From Rhynchopus sp. YZ270_cl-10 (lineage: Eukaryota > Euglenozoa > Diplonemea > Diplonemida > Diplonemidae), in NCBI GenBank assembly GCA_964035575.1, contig OZ037843.1:1488001-1552000 (forward strand): 64,000 bases of DNA, written 5' to 3'. Each line of letters begins with the position of its first letter. Positions within the stretch are counted from its first letter, which is position 1. Positions 10,803 to 21,537 of the stretch are shown piece after piece. Below the pieces are notes generated by a model that saw nothing but the letters and a program-made list of their open reading frames with translations, did not search any database and was not told the origin of the DNA. A program made the position numbers and the translations under genes.

Positions 10803-11046
10803 TTCACCAGGTGGGAAAGCTTGGAATGTACTTTTTTTCCAGGAAATTATTATTTTTTGACCATCATGCCATTCAGGGGGAAAATCCCAAAGTTAGCAAA
10901 AGGCCTGCTTTTTTGTCCATGAAAAAAAAATCAAAAAGAAACACCCTCCATACCCACATACGTTGCCTTGTCTTGCATCCTGTCTGTCCCCACACCACAC
11001 CACACATCCCCAGACACTCTCTTCCTTTTCTGTACACCTCAGAATA

Positions 11047-13665
11047 ATGCCGACATGCGGGATCCAGTCGCTGACAGTACTGCTGTGTGTGGTGCTGATT
11101 CTGTCGACAGGTGCGATCATCGGTGGCTTCACTCTGTCAACATGGGACGACCTTCTGGAGAAGGCACGTGACACAGGTGACGAGGGCTTCGGGATGTGTC
11201 TCGACAGTGGTACGGCGGACATCGAAACAGTCTCGGCACGCTACCTGCGCTCTGTTCTTGGCAACGTGGACACGGCAGTGAAGGAGTACTTGAAGGTGCC
11301 TGAGCAGCTCGTGGTCTCGCTGGCAAACCTGGCACAGGCGTACCACCCAAACATCAGCACGAGCCCTGCCTTTGCGTCTTCAGTGTTGCGTCCTTCTCTG
11401 TTGTCCGCTTATCGGGCTGGGGATACCTCTGGGCTGCAGCAGATGTCGATCCAAACGTACCCGTGGTCTCCTGCACATCCTGTTCCGTGGAAGAGGGGTG
11501 ACGGGTTTGCAGGGTGGGGCTCGCGGGTTGGGTTCGGGGCTGTGGACGAGCCGACTGGCGTCACACCTGCGGACGGAACCAAGGTGCTCCTTGTGTACGA
11601 GATGCGTAACCCTGCGACGTTGGCAGTAGGTATATCGGACTTCACCATCTTGACAGAATGCACTGACACTGGGGAGTTCAAGAACCCCACACAGCGGTGC
11701 AACCCCTATCCGAACTACAACCTAGGACAGGTACGTGGAATGTGCATATTTCCCATGGCTGCAATCGAACCTCCAGGCTCGCCAGGTCACCAGGCCCGTG
11801 GCAGACAGCTCTACTACCTGAGTCCCGACGAGCCACCCCTGAACCCAACGGACACGCTGCTTTACTCTGCCCTGCAGGTTCAGTGGGCCAGCATGTCGTG
11901 GGAGCTCACCTACACCTTCACCCACCCAGATATGTACACGATGCACCCCAAGCAGGGCAAGCGTGTGGGTTGTGTGGTTGCCACCGTGACTGCGAAAGGG
12001 GTGACCGACGTGGTGCGTGCACAGCTGCTTCCGAAGGACACGTCGTTGTACGTGGTAGAGGACGACCGTGGTGCCGTCGGGGAACTTGTTGCGTACAACA
12101 GAGGACGGCAACTGCGGATGGAACGACGCCGGAGCCCCATTGGCACTCTGACGGACATGGCAGCCAGCTTCAACGTGACGAACCACTCGATGGAAGACGC
12201 GACGTCGCACATCCCCTCAGTGATTGCAGAGCACGGGCGGTTTGTGTTCACACACCCGCAGAACTACAAAGACCTTGTGGAGAAGACAGAGGACTCCTTC
12301 CTGAAGTGGTCTGACTCGAACGGCACGGAGTTCTGGACAATCACGTCGACAATTGAACACAAAACAATCCTGTGGTATTCAACCCTTCTTGTGCCGAGGA
12401 CGTCTGTGATGGATACGATTGATGCGTCGACGAATGCAATCCGTGCGAAGGTGGCATCAGATCTGTCCTCTGCAGACGCACAGAAGGAGGATGCGGTGAC
12501 TGTGATGGCGATTGTGACGGCTGTTGCAGTCATCGGACTTCTTGCCATTGCTGTTGTGTTCACACGCTACATCACGTCACCTCTGCTGAAGCTTGGGAGT
12601 GAGATGGCAAGTGTGGCTGTGATGGACCTGGAGGCTGTGGACACGGGCCGTGCAGTGTCGCAGCTGAGTGAAGTGGGGATGATGCAGCGCAGCTTTGTTA
12701 CCATGGTGGCGAACCTGGTGGAGTACCGGAACTACATGCCGCAGAGTGTGCTTGTCAATGACAGCGACAAAGAGGAAGAGTCTGTGACAGAGTCTGCACG
12801 GGACCAGAGGTCACAGTCAGGCAGGTCGACGCGTTCGCATACGACAACCCGTACACAGAGTTCAGTTGTTACGACGCAGGCACAGAAGGCACTGCTGCGT
12901 GTGGAGGAACTTAAGAAGAAGAAGGTGTCTCTGGCACACATGAACGTCGTGTCGTGGCACGCCTTTATCAAGAAGCACAAGGACTCAGAGGTGCTCTCCG
13001 CACACGCAGGTGTGATTGAGAGGATCCTGACAGCAGTGCAGCACAACAAGGGTGTGTGCGACACGTTCTCTGGAGACAAGATGCTTGCCACCTTCAACGC
13101 CTTTGTTCCGAAGCCGTCTCACTGTGCTTCTTGCGTGAAGGCTGCACACGAAGCAGCAACAGCACTTGGTGATGTGCACACGATCTCGTATGGGTGCACG
13201 ACAGGCGAGGCACGTGTCGGGAACATGGGTTGCAACGGGATGAAGAAGGTGTCGATTCTTTCGCAGTCCATGTCGTGGGTGGTTGCGCTTGAGCGTTGGA
13301 ACAGAATGAACGACCTTCCTGGTGTCATCGACCGTAACCTGTCACGTGAGACGGAGGGACAGGTGGTGCTCCGTTGTGCAGGTGCTGTGCTGTACGAGAA
13401 GTTCAGTGAGAAGGCACAGACTGTATTTGCTGTGAAGGGTCTGTGCAGCAGCGAAAACGAGGAGTGGATGTACCAGCTGGAGTCTGCCTCAAACAACCCG
13501 CACGCACTGTGGAACGAGGTCTTCGAGCACATCATCAGACAGGACTTTGAGAAGGCGTCTTCTCTGCTGGACAGCGTCGCTCAGGACCAACGCACACCTT
13601 ACGAAGAGCTTATGGGCTATGTGCGGCAGAAAGAGTTTACACCGTACGTTGTGGTAATGTACTGA
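11047..13665 (+). CDS. Cache-type receptor with degenerate cyclase domain (family I-2)
   Basis: Predicted 872 residues with the same layout as the gene at 5799: N-terminal hydrophobic segment, Cache-like ectodomain, second membrane helix, linker, class III cyclase-like domain and EEWMYQL tail. The start is the ATG in AGAATAATG. The ectodomain is almost identical to copy I-1 except around residues 80-120. The cytoplasmic Ser/Thr linker (about 567-620) differs strongly and is shorter. The cyclase-like domain again has N at the first metal position (HMNVVSW), keeps SGDKML, and has S and V at the transition-state positions. The near-identity over long tracts suggests recent duplication or gene conversion. 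Catalysis is not expected. Ligand and partner are unknown. Confidence 0.85.
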   Translation: MPTCGIQSLTVLLCVVLILSTGAIIGGFTLSTWDDLLEKARDTGDEGFGMCLDSGTADIETVSARYLRSVLGNVDTAVKEYLKVPEQLVVSLANLAQAYHPNISTSPAFASSVLRPSLLSAYRAGDTSGLQQMSIQTYPWSPAHPVPWKRGDGFAGWGSRVGFGAVDEPTGVTPADGTKVLLVYEMRNPATLAVGISDFTILTECTDTGEFKNPTQRCNPYPNYNLGQVRGMCIFPMAAIEPPGSPGHQARGRQLYYLSPDEPPLNPTDTLLYSALQVQWASMSWELTYTFTHPDMYTMHPKQGKRVGCVVATVTAKGVTDVVRAQLLPKDTSLYVVEDDRGAVGELVAYNRGRQLRMERRRSPIGTLTDMAASFNVTNHSMEDATSHIPSVIAEHGRFVFTHPQNYKDLVEKTEDSFLKWSDSNGTEFWTITSTIEHKTILWYSTLLVPRTSVMDTIDASTNAIRAKVASDLSSADAQKEDAVTVMAIVTAVAVIGLLAIAVVFTRYITSPLLKLGSEMASVAVMDLEAVDTGRAVSQLSEVGMMQRSFVTMVANLVEYRNYMPQSVLVNDSDKEEESVTESARDQRSQSGRSTRSHTTTRTQSSVVTTQAQKALLRVEELKKKKVSLAHMNVVSWHAFIKKHKDSEVLSAHAGVIERILTAVQHNKGVCDTFSGDKMLATFNAFVPKPSHCASCVKAAHEAATALGDVHTISYGCTTGEARVGNMGCNGMKKVSILSQSMSWVVALERWNRMNDLPGVIDRNLSRETEGQVVLRCAGAVLYEKFSEKAQTVFAVKGLCSSENEEWMYQLESASNNPHALWNEVFEHIIRQDFEKASSLLDSVAQDQRTPYEELMGYVRQKEFTPYVVVMY

Positions 13666-13746
13666 GGATGCGTTTCACTGATACTGCAGTTGACACTGTA
13701 GTGGTACGTTTGATTATGTGAAAACATAATAAAACGTAACATAATA

Positions 13747-13860
13747 GAGGCACGGCACTTTTGTGGAATTTTGTGGAATTTTTTATAAGGGGAAAAAGTA
13801 GAAGTCGAGTTTTTGAAATTCCACAAAATTCCACAAAATTCCACAAAAGTGCCGTGCCTC
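13747..13860. mobile_element. MITE-like element with GAGGCACGGCAC ends
   Basis: GAGGCACGGCACTTTTGTGG at the left is mirrored by the same sequence inverted at the right, with repeated GGAATTTTGT units inside. It lies 80 bp after family I-2. Confidence 0.7.
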
Positions 13861-14020
13861 CAATGATTAAAAAAAAAAAAGCACATAATTATTATTGGTG
13901 TGATTCAGGTACGGACAACCCACGGGAGAACCACGGAGAACTGTTTCAGCTCTATTTAGATTTGCGGAGTACCTTCGGGGGAACCACGGAGAATCCGTTT
14001 GGGTGATCACACCATAAATA

Positions 14021-14235
14021 CATGCAATGCTAAAAGGAAATTGAACACCCTACCCCAACCCCTTTCCTGTTTTCTTTTGTGGGGAGGTTTGGAGTTGAGC
14101 CACACTTCACTGACAGGTCGAGGTGTGCGTTTCACCACAACCTGCCCTTTTTTTTTTGTCTTTATTGTTTTATTGTTTCATTGTTTTTCAAGTGGAGAAA
14201 CAACATAAAGGACCACGAGTGCAGTTCTAATTTTC
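14021..14235 (+). repeat. dispersed repeat A, copy 2
   Basis: Counterpart of 59-245. Confidence 0.7.
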
Positions 14236-14287
14236 TCTCTTGAAAGTGAAACATTGCGAAAAGCATGTATCGTGTATATTTTTTTGT

Positions 14288-14376
14288 TTTCAACTTACCT
14301 TCCTTCACCCCCCTGTAAGGGCAACCGTAGGTGAAGTAAGGTATAGTATTGAAATCGATGTGGGGGGGGGGGGGGG
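14288..14376 (+). repeat. start of repeat C/N1, 14-kb copy
   Basis: Matches the outer end of the inverted copy near 31510-31590 (GGGCAACCGTAGGTGAAGTA, ATCGATGTGGGG). In that copy the sequence runs straight on from the G-run. Here the G-run is split by the foldback element, and the repeat resumes at 15567. Confidence 0.7.
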
Positions 14377-15566
14377 TAGGTGGGGGCAAAACCTTCAGGA
14401 CGGGTGAGGCATTTTGACTTTTTTGGACTTCCGCGCAAAGTACCCACAAACCACCCCTCATACCCACCCAGAAATGGGTCAGAAACACCCTGTGACCCGA
14501 AAATCCATGCTAAGGGCGACTCAGAATATGAAAAAATGCAAAAAAATAGTGAAAAAGTGGCCTTTTGACGGTTTTGGCCATGTTGGGTAAAATGGCCATT
14601 TTTGGACAAAAAAATCAAAAAAACAGCAAAATTTCGACGTCATGACAGCTGCTTGGGCACAAACCTACCCCAGGGAGGTCCTGTGAGTCCATTCCGACCT
14701 GTTTTGGACACTTTAGGTACTTTTTTTGGCCGTTTTTTGGTGTTTTTAGGTCAAAAAATACCCTGGACTTTACCCTGGACGTCCCTGGGCCGCGACTTGC
14801 GCCCTGCTTTTGGACCCACTCTGGGCCAAAAAATGGGTGAAAACCCCCGAAAAAGCACTCCGGGAACCCAGATAGTTCCAAATATCCACCAGAAACCCAC
14901 CCAAACACCTCAAAAACATGCCAGAAAAATATTTTCAAAAACACACTTTTTTCAAAAAGTTCATCTGGGCAGGTTCCATAATGACTTATTTGAAAAAGTG
15001 TGTTTTTAAAAATATTTTTCTGGCATGTTTTTGAGGTGTTTGGGTGGGTTTCTGGTGGATATTTGGAACTATCTGGGTTCCCGGAGTGCTTTTTCGGGGG
15101 TTTTCACCCATTTTTTGGCCCAGAGTGGGTCCAAAAGCAGGGCGCAAGTCGCGGCCCAGGGACGTCCAGGGTAAAGTCCAGGGTATTTTTTGACCTAAAA
15201 ACACCAAAAAACGGCCAAAAAAAGTACCTAAAGTGTCCAAAACAGGTCGGAATGGACTCACAGGACCTCCCTGGGGTAGGTTTGTGCCCAAGCAGCTGTC
15301 ATGACGTCGAAATTTTGCTGTTTTTTTGATTTTTTTGTCCAAAAATGGCCATTTTACCCAACATGGCCAAAACCGTCAAAAGGCCACTTTTTCACTATTT
15401 TTTTGCATTTTTTCATATTCTGAGTCGCCCTTAGCATGGATTTTCGGGTCACAGGGTGTTTCTGACCCATTTCTGGGTGGGTATGAGGGGTGGTTTGTAC
15501 GTACTTTGCGCGGAAGTCCAAAAAAGTCAAAATGCCTCAAAAAAATAGGGGTTTTGCCCCCACCTA
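14377..15566. mobile_element. foldback element 1, about 580-bp inverted arms
   Basis: The left arm 14377-14956 and right arm 14989-15566 are near-perfect reverse complements around a 32-bp spacer. The outermost 17 bases read TAGGTGGGGGCAAAACC. Arms differ visibly only near the outer ends and at one CCC/CGT site. A 100-codon frame occurs identically in both arms but resembles nothing I know. Shared phrases (TTCCGACCTGTTT, TTTTTGGTGTTTT) link it to the palindrome at 45071-46466. A transcript would form one long hairpin. Confidence 0.85.
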
Positions 15567-15866
15567 GGGGGGGGGGGGGTAAAGGGTCAATTTTACAAAA
15601 CCAGATTTTGAGGAAAATTTTAGCCGAAAATGGGCCCCACGTATAAGCAACCGGGCTCATATTTCTCAAAATTTAAGTGGTCAAAAAATTGTCCAATTTT
15701 CGAGATTGACCCCACCACTGCACGGGCGGAGCCCAAAAATGCAAATAAGGACCCTTTTTAATTTGTTCTCTTGAAATGTGTAATTTCATGTTTTCGCGAA
15801 AAAAATAACAACTGATCCCTACAAGGGTTGAAGGAAGGTGGTTGAAAACAACAGTAACAACAAGGA
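15567..15866 (+). repeat. repeat C, resumed after the foldback element
   Basis: Carries the GGGCCCCACGTATAAGCAAC and TTAAGTGGTCAAAAAATTG sequence of repeat C, and leads into the N1 end at 15867, exactly as in the copies at 1246-1940 and 31222-31590. Confidence 0.7.
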
Positions 15867-15882
15867 CAAGTAATTGCTAAGG

Positions 15883-15903
15883 AAAAACGGGTGTGCTGTG
15901 GAA
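15883..15903 (+). repeat. LINE target-site duplication, left
   Basis: CGGGTGTGCTGTGGAA (with up to five preceding A) occurs here and at 21517-21537. In uninterrupted N1 copies it occurs once. Confidence 0.85.
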
Positions 15904-17029
15904 TGAGGGTGTACTGAAGGGTGACCCAAAGGGTCGCACAAGCGAGGAGATCAAGGGCGCCATTCGGGGGAAGATCGGCAAGCTGTTCAGCGACCGGCGG
16001 GCTGACAGGAAGAAGGCGCTCCGCAAACAGTACGCGCAGCAGAAGAAGGAGGAACGGCAGCGTACGGACGCAGCGACGCCAGACCGCAACTCACGCACGG
16101 CGCGATGCATCGTTCTGGAGGAAGGGGGCGTGGACGAGGCTGATGTGGCGGTGGAGCGGGATGTGCCGGAGAGACGTGCAGTGTCACCCACCCCCACTAA
16201 GACTCCTACAAAGACCCCTGCAAAGACACCTACAAAGTCACCATCACAGACACCTACAAAGTCTACCGCAAAGACGACGCAACCGCTAGAGTCCCTGTCG
16301 TCGATGGAAGACAGCGAGAGCGAACACAGCGACCACGATGCGGTGAGCGGGGACGACGAGATGGCCGAGCCGACACCGCAATTCAGAACGCACAAAACGG
16401 ACAAAACGCACAGAGCACAAGCACCTACATCGCTCAATGAGGGCGTACTGAAGGGTGACCCAAAGGGTCGCACAAGCGAGGAGATCAAGGACGCCATTCG
16501 GGGGAAGATCGGCAAGCTGTTCAGCGACCGGCGGGCTGACAGGAAGAAGGCGCTCCGCAAACAGTACGCGCAACAGAAGGAGGAGGAACGGCAACGTGCA
16601 GCTGCATTGGAACGGACACCATCCCCCAAGAAGAAGAAGACGAAGACGAGGTCGCCGTCGCCAGAAGCCGACTACTTCTGGATGACAGACGAGGAGACGG
16701 GTGAGAGGCTGTGCTGCGAAATAGTGAAGGAGCGCCACCTCACAGGGTACGAATGGGAGATGGAGAGCTCTGAGGCCAGCGGCGTGGAGGCAGGGGAATA
16801 CGTCCCTCGCATGTACAAGCCGCAGCACAACACCAAGACGCGCACCGAAGCCCAGCGACAAAAGGCTCTGCGCAAGACGGAGAAGGTCGCTGAGCCGCTA
16901 CGCAAGCCCCGTAAGGAGAAAGGGAGCAACAGGCGTGCGACAGCGGCATGGACGCCGGGGAAGATGAGGCCGCCACCCACACCACCGCCGAATGGGAAGA
17001 AGCGTGCACAGGGGACGGCCAGTCACTGA
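15902..17029 (+). CDS. LINE ORF1 (5' partial)
   Basis: An open frame of about 375 codons without an early ATG. The module NEGVLKGDPKGRTSEEIK, with the basic stretch KALRKQYAQQK after it, occurs twice (near 15902 and 16436) and is almost identical in protein and DNA. Between the copies lie a TPTKTP-type repeat and an acidic stretch (SMEDSESEHSDHD). The C-terminal part is Lys/Arg-rich (SPKKKKTKTRSPSPEADYFW). A strongly charged, probably RNA-binding or coat-like ORF1 product is inferred; no CCHC knuckle is seen. It ends at a TGA (17027-17029), after which the same frame stays open into ORF2. Confidence 0.75.
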   Translation, partial: NEGVLKGDPKGRTSEEIKGAIRGKIGKLFSDRRADRKKALRKQYAQQKKEERQRTDAATPDRNSRTARCIVLEEGGVDEADVAVERDVPERRAVSPTPTKTPTKTPAKTPTKSPSQTPTKSTAKTTQPLESLSSMEDSESEHSDHDAVSGDDEMAEPTPQFRTHKTDKTHRAQAPTSLNEGVLKGDPKGRTSEEIKDAIRGKIGKLFSDRRADRKKALRKQYAQQKEEERQRAAALERTPSPKKKKTKTRSPSPEADYFWMTDEETGERLCCEIVKERHLTGYEWEMESSEASGVEAGEYVPRMYKPQHNTKTRTEAQRQKALRKTEKVAEPLRKPRKEKGSNRRATAAWTPGKMRPPPTPPPNGKKRAQGTASH

Positions 17030-20000
17030 CCCATTACCCAAGCAGCCCCTGCCCCATCCCGACTATACCACTACACCACCACAGTCCGCATACGGCTGCT
17101 GCGAGCTGGTGTCGAAAGAAAGCCAGGTCCAAAGTCTCTTCGTTGCGTGTCGTACAACATCAACGGTATGACGGAGGATCGAGAAATGGAACTCAGACTG
17201 CTCTTTGCCCAGCAAGAATACGACGTCATCCTCTTGCAGGAGCTGAAGGCCAGCCAAACTGGTGACACTGTGTTTGACGGATACACGACGTTCAAGCGTG
17301 AAAGAACGCAAGAGCGCAATACTGGTCCGGTGACGCAAGGTGGGGGCATTGCGACGCTGGTGCGTACAAAGCTGACAGCCACACAGAAGTATACTGCACC
17401 ACATGCATCTGTGACAGAACGACTCGACGTTGAAGTAGAAGGGGTATTGTTCGTCAACCTGTACCGCCCGTGTGGTACGGAGAGCGCGGATGATCAACGG
17501 ACAGATGGCTTTGACGTCGACACACTCCCTTCAACTGGCAAAGTGGTGATAGCAGGAGATGTGAATGCGCACCACCACACCTGGGATAGCTACGTGAAAG
17601 GGGACAAACTCGGAAAGACGATCTACCTGTGGACACTGGAACACAAGTTCAAGATTGCGAACGACCCAGCCAAGGCAACACGGCTGCGTGTTACGACCAG
17701 GTCGTCACCGGACGTAGTCCTCACCTCAAAGGCCGTACCGCTCACAAACTGGGACGCGCGGGCAGGAGGGACATCAGACCATATTGCTGTAGAGTTCACA
17801 GTGCTCTGCAAAACTCCGACCCACACCACACAGCCACCAACAGCAAAGCGCAAGACGTGGAACTGGAAGAGGGCGGACTGGCCACGCTTTACTGCGATGC
17901 TTGAGGCAAGCACAGCTGCCACGCTCAGGCGCAGTAACTGCAACGACACGTACTGCAAGTGGCTGGGGATGGTGAAGAAGGCGGCCGAGGCGTGTATTCC
18001 TAAAAAAAGACGTACCAAGAGGAAAAAGCGCTGGTTTAGTGGTGACACTAAACGAGCGATCCGACAGCGGGATCAAGAGCTGGCGAGGCAACTTGCTGCT
18101 ACCACGATCACGACACAAGACGCAGCCTACCTCAAGCAACTGCGTCAGGAGGCCACAAAGCTGATTCGTGAAGCGAAACGCAGGACGTGGGTGCAGCACT
18201 GCGAGAAGGCGTCTGCGGCAAAGGACCTGAGTGACACCTTCGACCTTATTCGCTCCCTAGACGGAAGATCGAAGAAGCCCAGCGGCGTCCCACTCCACTT
18301 GGACGGGAAGCCTCTGACGGACCCATGCGAGAAGGCGAATGCGATGGCGGAGCACCTTGCGCAGGTATCGCGTGGGCAGCGAGCAGACCCGACACCTCGA
18401 CGGCAAACTAAGCGAGTGGTGACGGACTTCAGTCCTGGTGAAGCGGAGTTCACGCGATGCGAGCTACAGACAGCGATCGACGAGCTCGAGCAAAAGAAGT
18501 CGCCTGGCCAGGATGAGGTGTACAATGAGTGGCTGCAACATTTGGGGGAGCGAGCACAGGCGGCGCTACTTCATGTGTGCAACCTCTCTTGGACTACAGC
18601 AACGCTTCCAGAAGCATGGACCACAGCCACAGTGATCCCTGCACACAAACCTGGTCGTGACCCGACGCATCCGGCATCATACCGTCCGATATCACTCACC
18701 AGCGGAGTCTCCAAGGTGATGGAGAAGATGGTGAAACGCCGCATGCACCAATTGATGGACGCACCCAACACTGGAGTCAAGAAGCTACACTCGGCGCAGG
18801 CTGGCTTCAGACCTCTGAGGGGGACGACCGACCAACTGCAGTATATTGTTCAGAACGTGAGCAACACACTGTCCAGCAAACGATGTGGGGTCCTTCTGAC
18901 TTGCGACATGGACAAAGCGTTTGACCGTGTCAGCCGTGAGAAGATTAAAACGAAGATCAACACCATGGGATTCCCACCTCGCTACTACAACTGGCTGTCA
19001 AGCTACCTCAGCAACCGCAGCTACAAAGTGAGGGTTGAAGGCCACCTAGGCGACCGCTACACCTCGGAGGACGGCGTCCCCCAAGGCACTGTATTGGCGC
19101 CGCTGCTCTTCAACCTTGTCATGGACCAACTCGCAGACTCGCTCAGCTCGATGGGGCCGGATGTGAAACCGGCGTTGTTCGCTGACGACGTTGCGATACT
19201 GGTTGTCGGGGACTCCCTGTCAGAGGCCCTGCAACTTGCACAGACAGTCTTGGGTGTGGTGGAAGCGTTCTGCACGGATACTAACCTGCTCCTCTCACCA
19301 TCCAAGACCACATGGACACACATCGCTGCACGCAAGACTGTAGAACGCACGGACACCTCCGAGCTTCCGCAGCTGGTGTACGCGAATGGAACGCCAATTG
19401 CGGAAGAGCCCAATCCCAGATACCTTGGGGTGGTGCTGGACAGCACTTGTCTGATGGCGGCGCATGCGGACCTGGTGATGGAGAGGTTTTCGAAACGCCT
19501 CAACATTCTGCACCAATTGGCAGGAACAGACTGGGGATGCGACGCGCACACGCTCCGAGCGGCTTACCTGTGCTACGTGTACCCGACAGTGACGTATGCG
19601 GCTAGTGTGTACGGAGAGCGCATACCGACGAAGGTCCAGGAAGAGCTGGAGAACCTTCACCGCAAAGCAGCTAAGGTCATTACAGGCTGCGACTACATGA
19701 CCACGAAAACAGACCTGTACTGGGAGGCGCAGCTAAGCACTGTGTCTTCTCTATTCACAACAGCAGCGGCGGACGACCTGGAGAAGTTCATGCGGGTGGA
19801 GGACTCCCCTGGTAGAGCTGCTGCGACATCGACCAAGCTGCCTGGAGGCTGCAGCTGGCTTGCCAAAGCGATGGAGACCGTGGAGGAGACGGGAGCCTAT
19901 CGCCACAGCATACGCGCACCCTTACTGGACCACGACCCCGTGGCTCCGTGGGAGTGGGACCGCATGCTGAATGACGTGCTGATCACACCAGAAATACCGG

Positions 20001-20994
20001 GTGTCAGCAAGAGTGACTCCACAAGCAGCGAAGAGAACCGGCAAAGGACGGAACTGGCTCTTGCGGCTCTGCCACCCCACACGGGACGCGTCTACACAGA
20101 CGGATCCTTGCACACGGTGGACAGAACACCACGCGCTTCACTGACCACCAGACCAGCGCACCCCCAGGGAGGAGCAGGGGCCATCTTCTACCACAACGAT
20201 GGCTCCACTACACCAGCGAGGGCACACCAAGCATCCAGTGGCGCAGGCACACTCTGTGCTCGGCCTATCAGGCAGAGCTGGTGGCACTATGCCTAGGGCT
20301 TGAGGGACTGACAGTGTGGAAGGCACCGGCCAAGGTGGTACTTCTCACTGACTGCCAATCGGCGCTGATGAAGCTGCAGGGTGGTCCTAAAGGAACGAGG
20401 GAGGAGATCCTGCACCGCATCTGGCACCTGATTCGCGAGCGAACGACGGAAGGGTTCACCCTGCACTTCCACTACGTGCCATCGCATGTAGGTATTGAGG
20501 GTAACGAAGCTGCTGACGAGCTGTCCAAACGGGCGGCCCGCAAGTCGAACCAGTCGGAACCGATCAGCCTGGCGTGCATTCGAGCGTGCCATCGCCGGCT
20601 CACGCTTGCAAAGGTACCGCAACCGGCTGCTTCGTCGATCTACTGCTACGCCCGTGGCACAACGACCGCGAAGCAGCTTCACCGACCTGCACTGCGCACG
20701 CCCGGCCTGACCAGGCGAGGCGCTGTCACCATCAGACTACTGCGGACGAGTCGCCACCCTCTAGTATATGACAAATACGCAGAGGACAGGAAAGCAGCAT
20801 GTCCATTGTGTGGACAGGGATCCACGCTCAGACACGTTCTCGGTGTGTGCAAGAAAGCGGCGCACCTGAGACCACTCCCAACCACGTCATACGGTGCACT
20901 GATGGAGGATCACGCAGCCGACCTTCTGCGCTACCTCGTAGAGGCGGGATTTATTGACGCAGAGACAGACGACCTTCTCCGACCATCGCAGTAA
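17030..20994 (+). CDS. LINE ORF2: endonuclease, reverse transcriptase, RNase H
   Basis: The frame opens directly after the ORF1 stop, in the same frame. The endonuclease begins at LRCVSYNING (near 17135), before any ATG, and shows LLQELKA, GDVNAHH (near 17557) and SDHIAVEF (near 17776). The reverse transcriptase has SYRPISLTS, the TCDMDKAFD motif, VPQGTVLAPLLFN and catalytic FADDVAIL (near 19178). RNase H starts at YTDGSLH (near 20095). The frame then breaks by one base near 20250-20258, and the rest (QAELVAL, TDCQSA, HYVPSHVGIEGNEAAD) lies in the frame ending at 20994. A CPLC-X7-H-X4-C knuckle closes the protein. The catalytic residues of all three enzymes are present, so only the single frame break marks it as probably inactive. 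Confidence 0.88.
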
Positions 20995-21503
20995 AAGGGA
21001 TGAGAGGGGAGGACATTTTATCTTTACTTTTTCTATACTTTTTACTTTTCAAGCTAATCAAACAAATGCAAATAAAAAAAAAAAAAAAAAACATCATATC
21101 ATTGCTTTAGTGCCGCGTCCACGACGCGTTGCACTACCAACATCACTTTGCTTTTCTTTTCTTTTCACAAAAAAAAAAAAAAAAAACAAAAAAAAAAAAA
21201 AACAAAAAAAAACCCCTTTTTTAAAAAATTTTTACTCCGTGGTTAACCTCGTTTGAGGTTGCGCGGAGTCCAAAGTCAGGCCAGGGAGCCACCCAACCAG
21301 GCTCAACTGCCACATAGGGGGGGGAGATGTGTGCTGTCTGTGTAGTCCCCTCAAAACAAGAACAGGGAAACTGTCCCCCACTGCCTTGAGCGGTGTGGAA
21401 CCCCGCCACGTAGAACAACAAGTAAGCGTGGTATGAGGCAGTATCAGGGTCATGTGCCAGCACCCGCGGCAGCACTAAACCCGCCTACAATGTAGGTAAT
21501 CGT
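20995..21503 (+). other. LINE 3' untranslated region
   Basis: A-rich runs (21066-21090, 21168-21220) alternate with a GC-rich segment 21230-21480. It ends at TAGGTAATCGT before the A-tail. Confidence 0.65.
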
Positions 21504-21516
21504 AAAAAAAAAAAAA

Positions 21517-21537
21517 AAAAACGGGTGTGCTGTGGAA
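21517..21537 (+). repeat. LINE target-site duplication, right
   Basis: Matches 15883-15903; its leading A residues cannot be told apart from the LINE tail. Confidence 0.85.

Larger units (their letters stand above)
15904..21520 (+). mobile_element. LINE with endonuclease, reverse transcriptase and RNase H
   Basis: Non-LTR retrotransposon with an A-tail (21504-21520) and 16-21 bp target duplications. Its order (ORF1, apurinic-type endonuclease, reverse transcriptase, RNase H, C-terminal zinc knuckle) is that of the RNase H-bearing LINE group (I, R1 and Ingi-like clades). It appears 5' truncated, because ORF1 has no ATG near its beginning and opens inside a repeated module. One frame break lies in RNase H. 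The intact target duplications and otherwise open frames point to a fairly young copy. GC content and codon use are richer than the surrounding spacers. Confidence 0.92.

Noticed and set aside
14602-15342. 135-residue and 118-residue frames in the palindrome arms as genes
   Set aside because: Identical because the arms are inverted copies; no start context or domain, and the sequence is rich in homopolymer runs.
16286-16861. Minus-strand frame opposite LINE ORF1
   Set aside because: Shadow of a GC-rich, repeat-containing coding strand.
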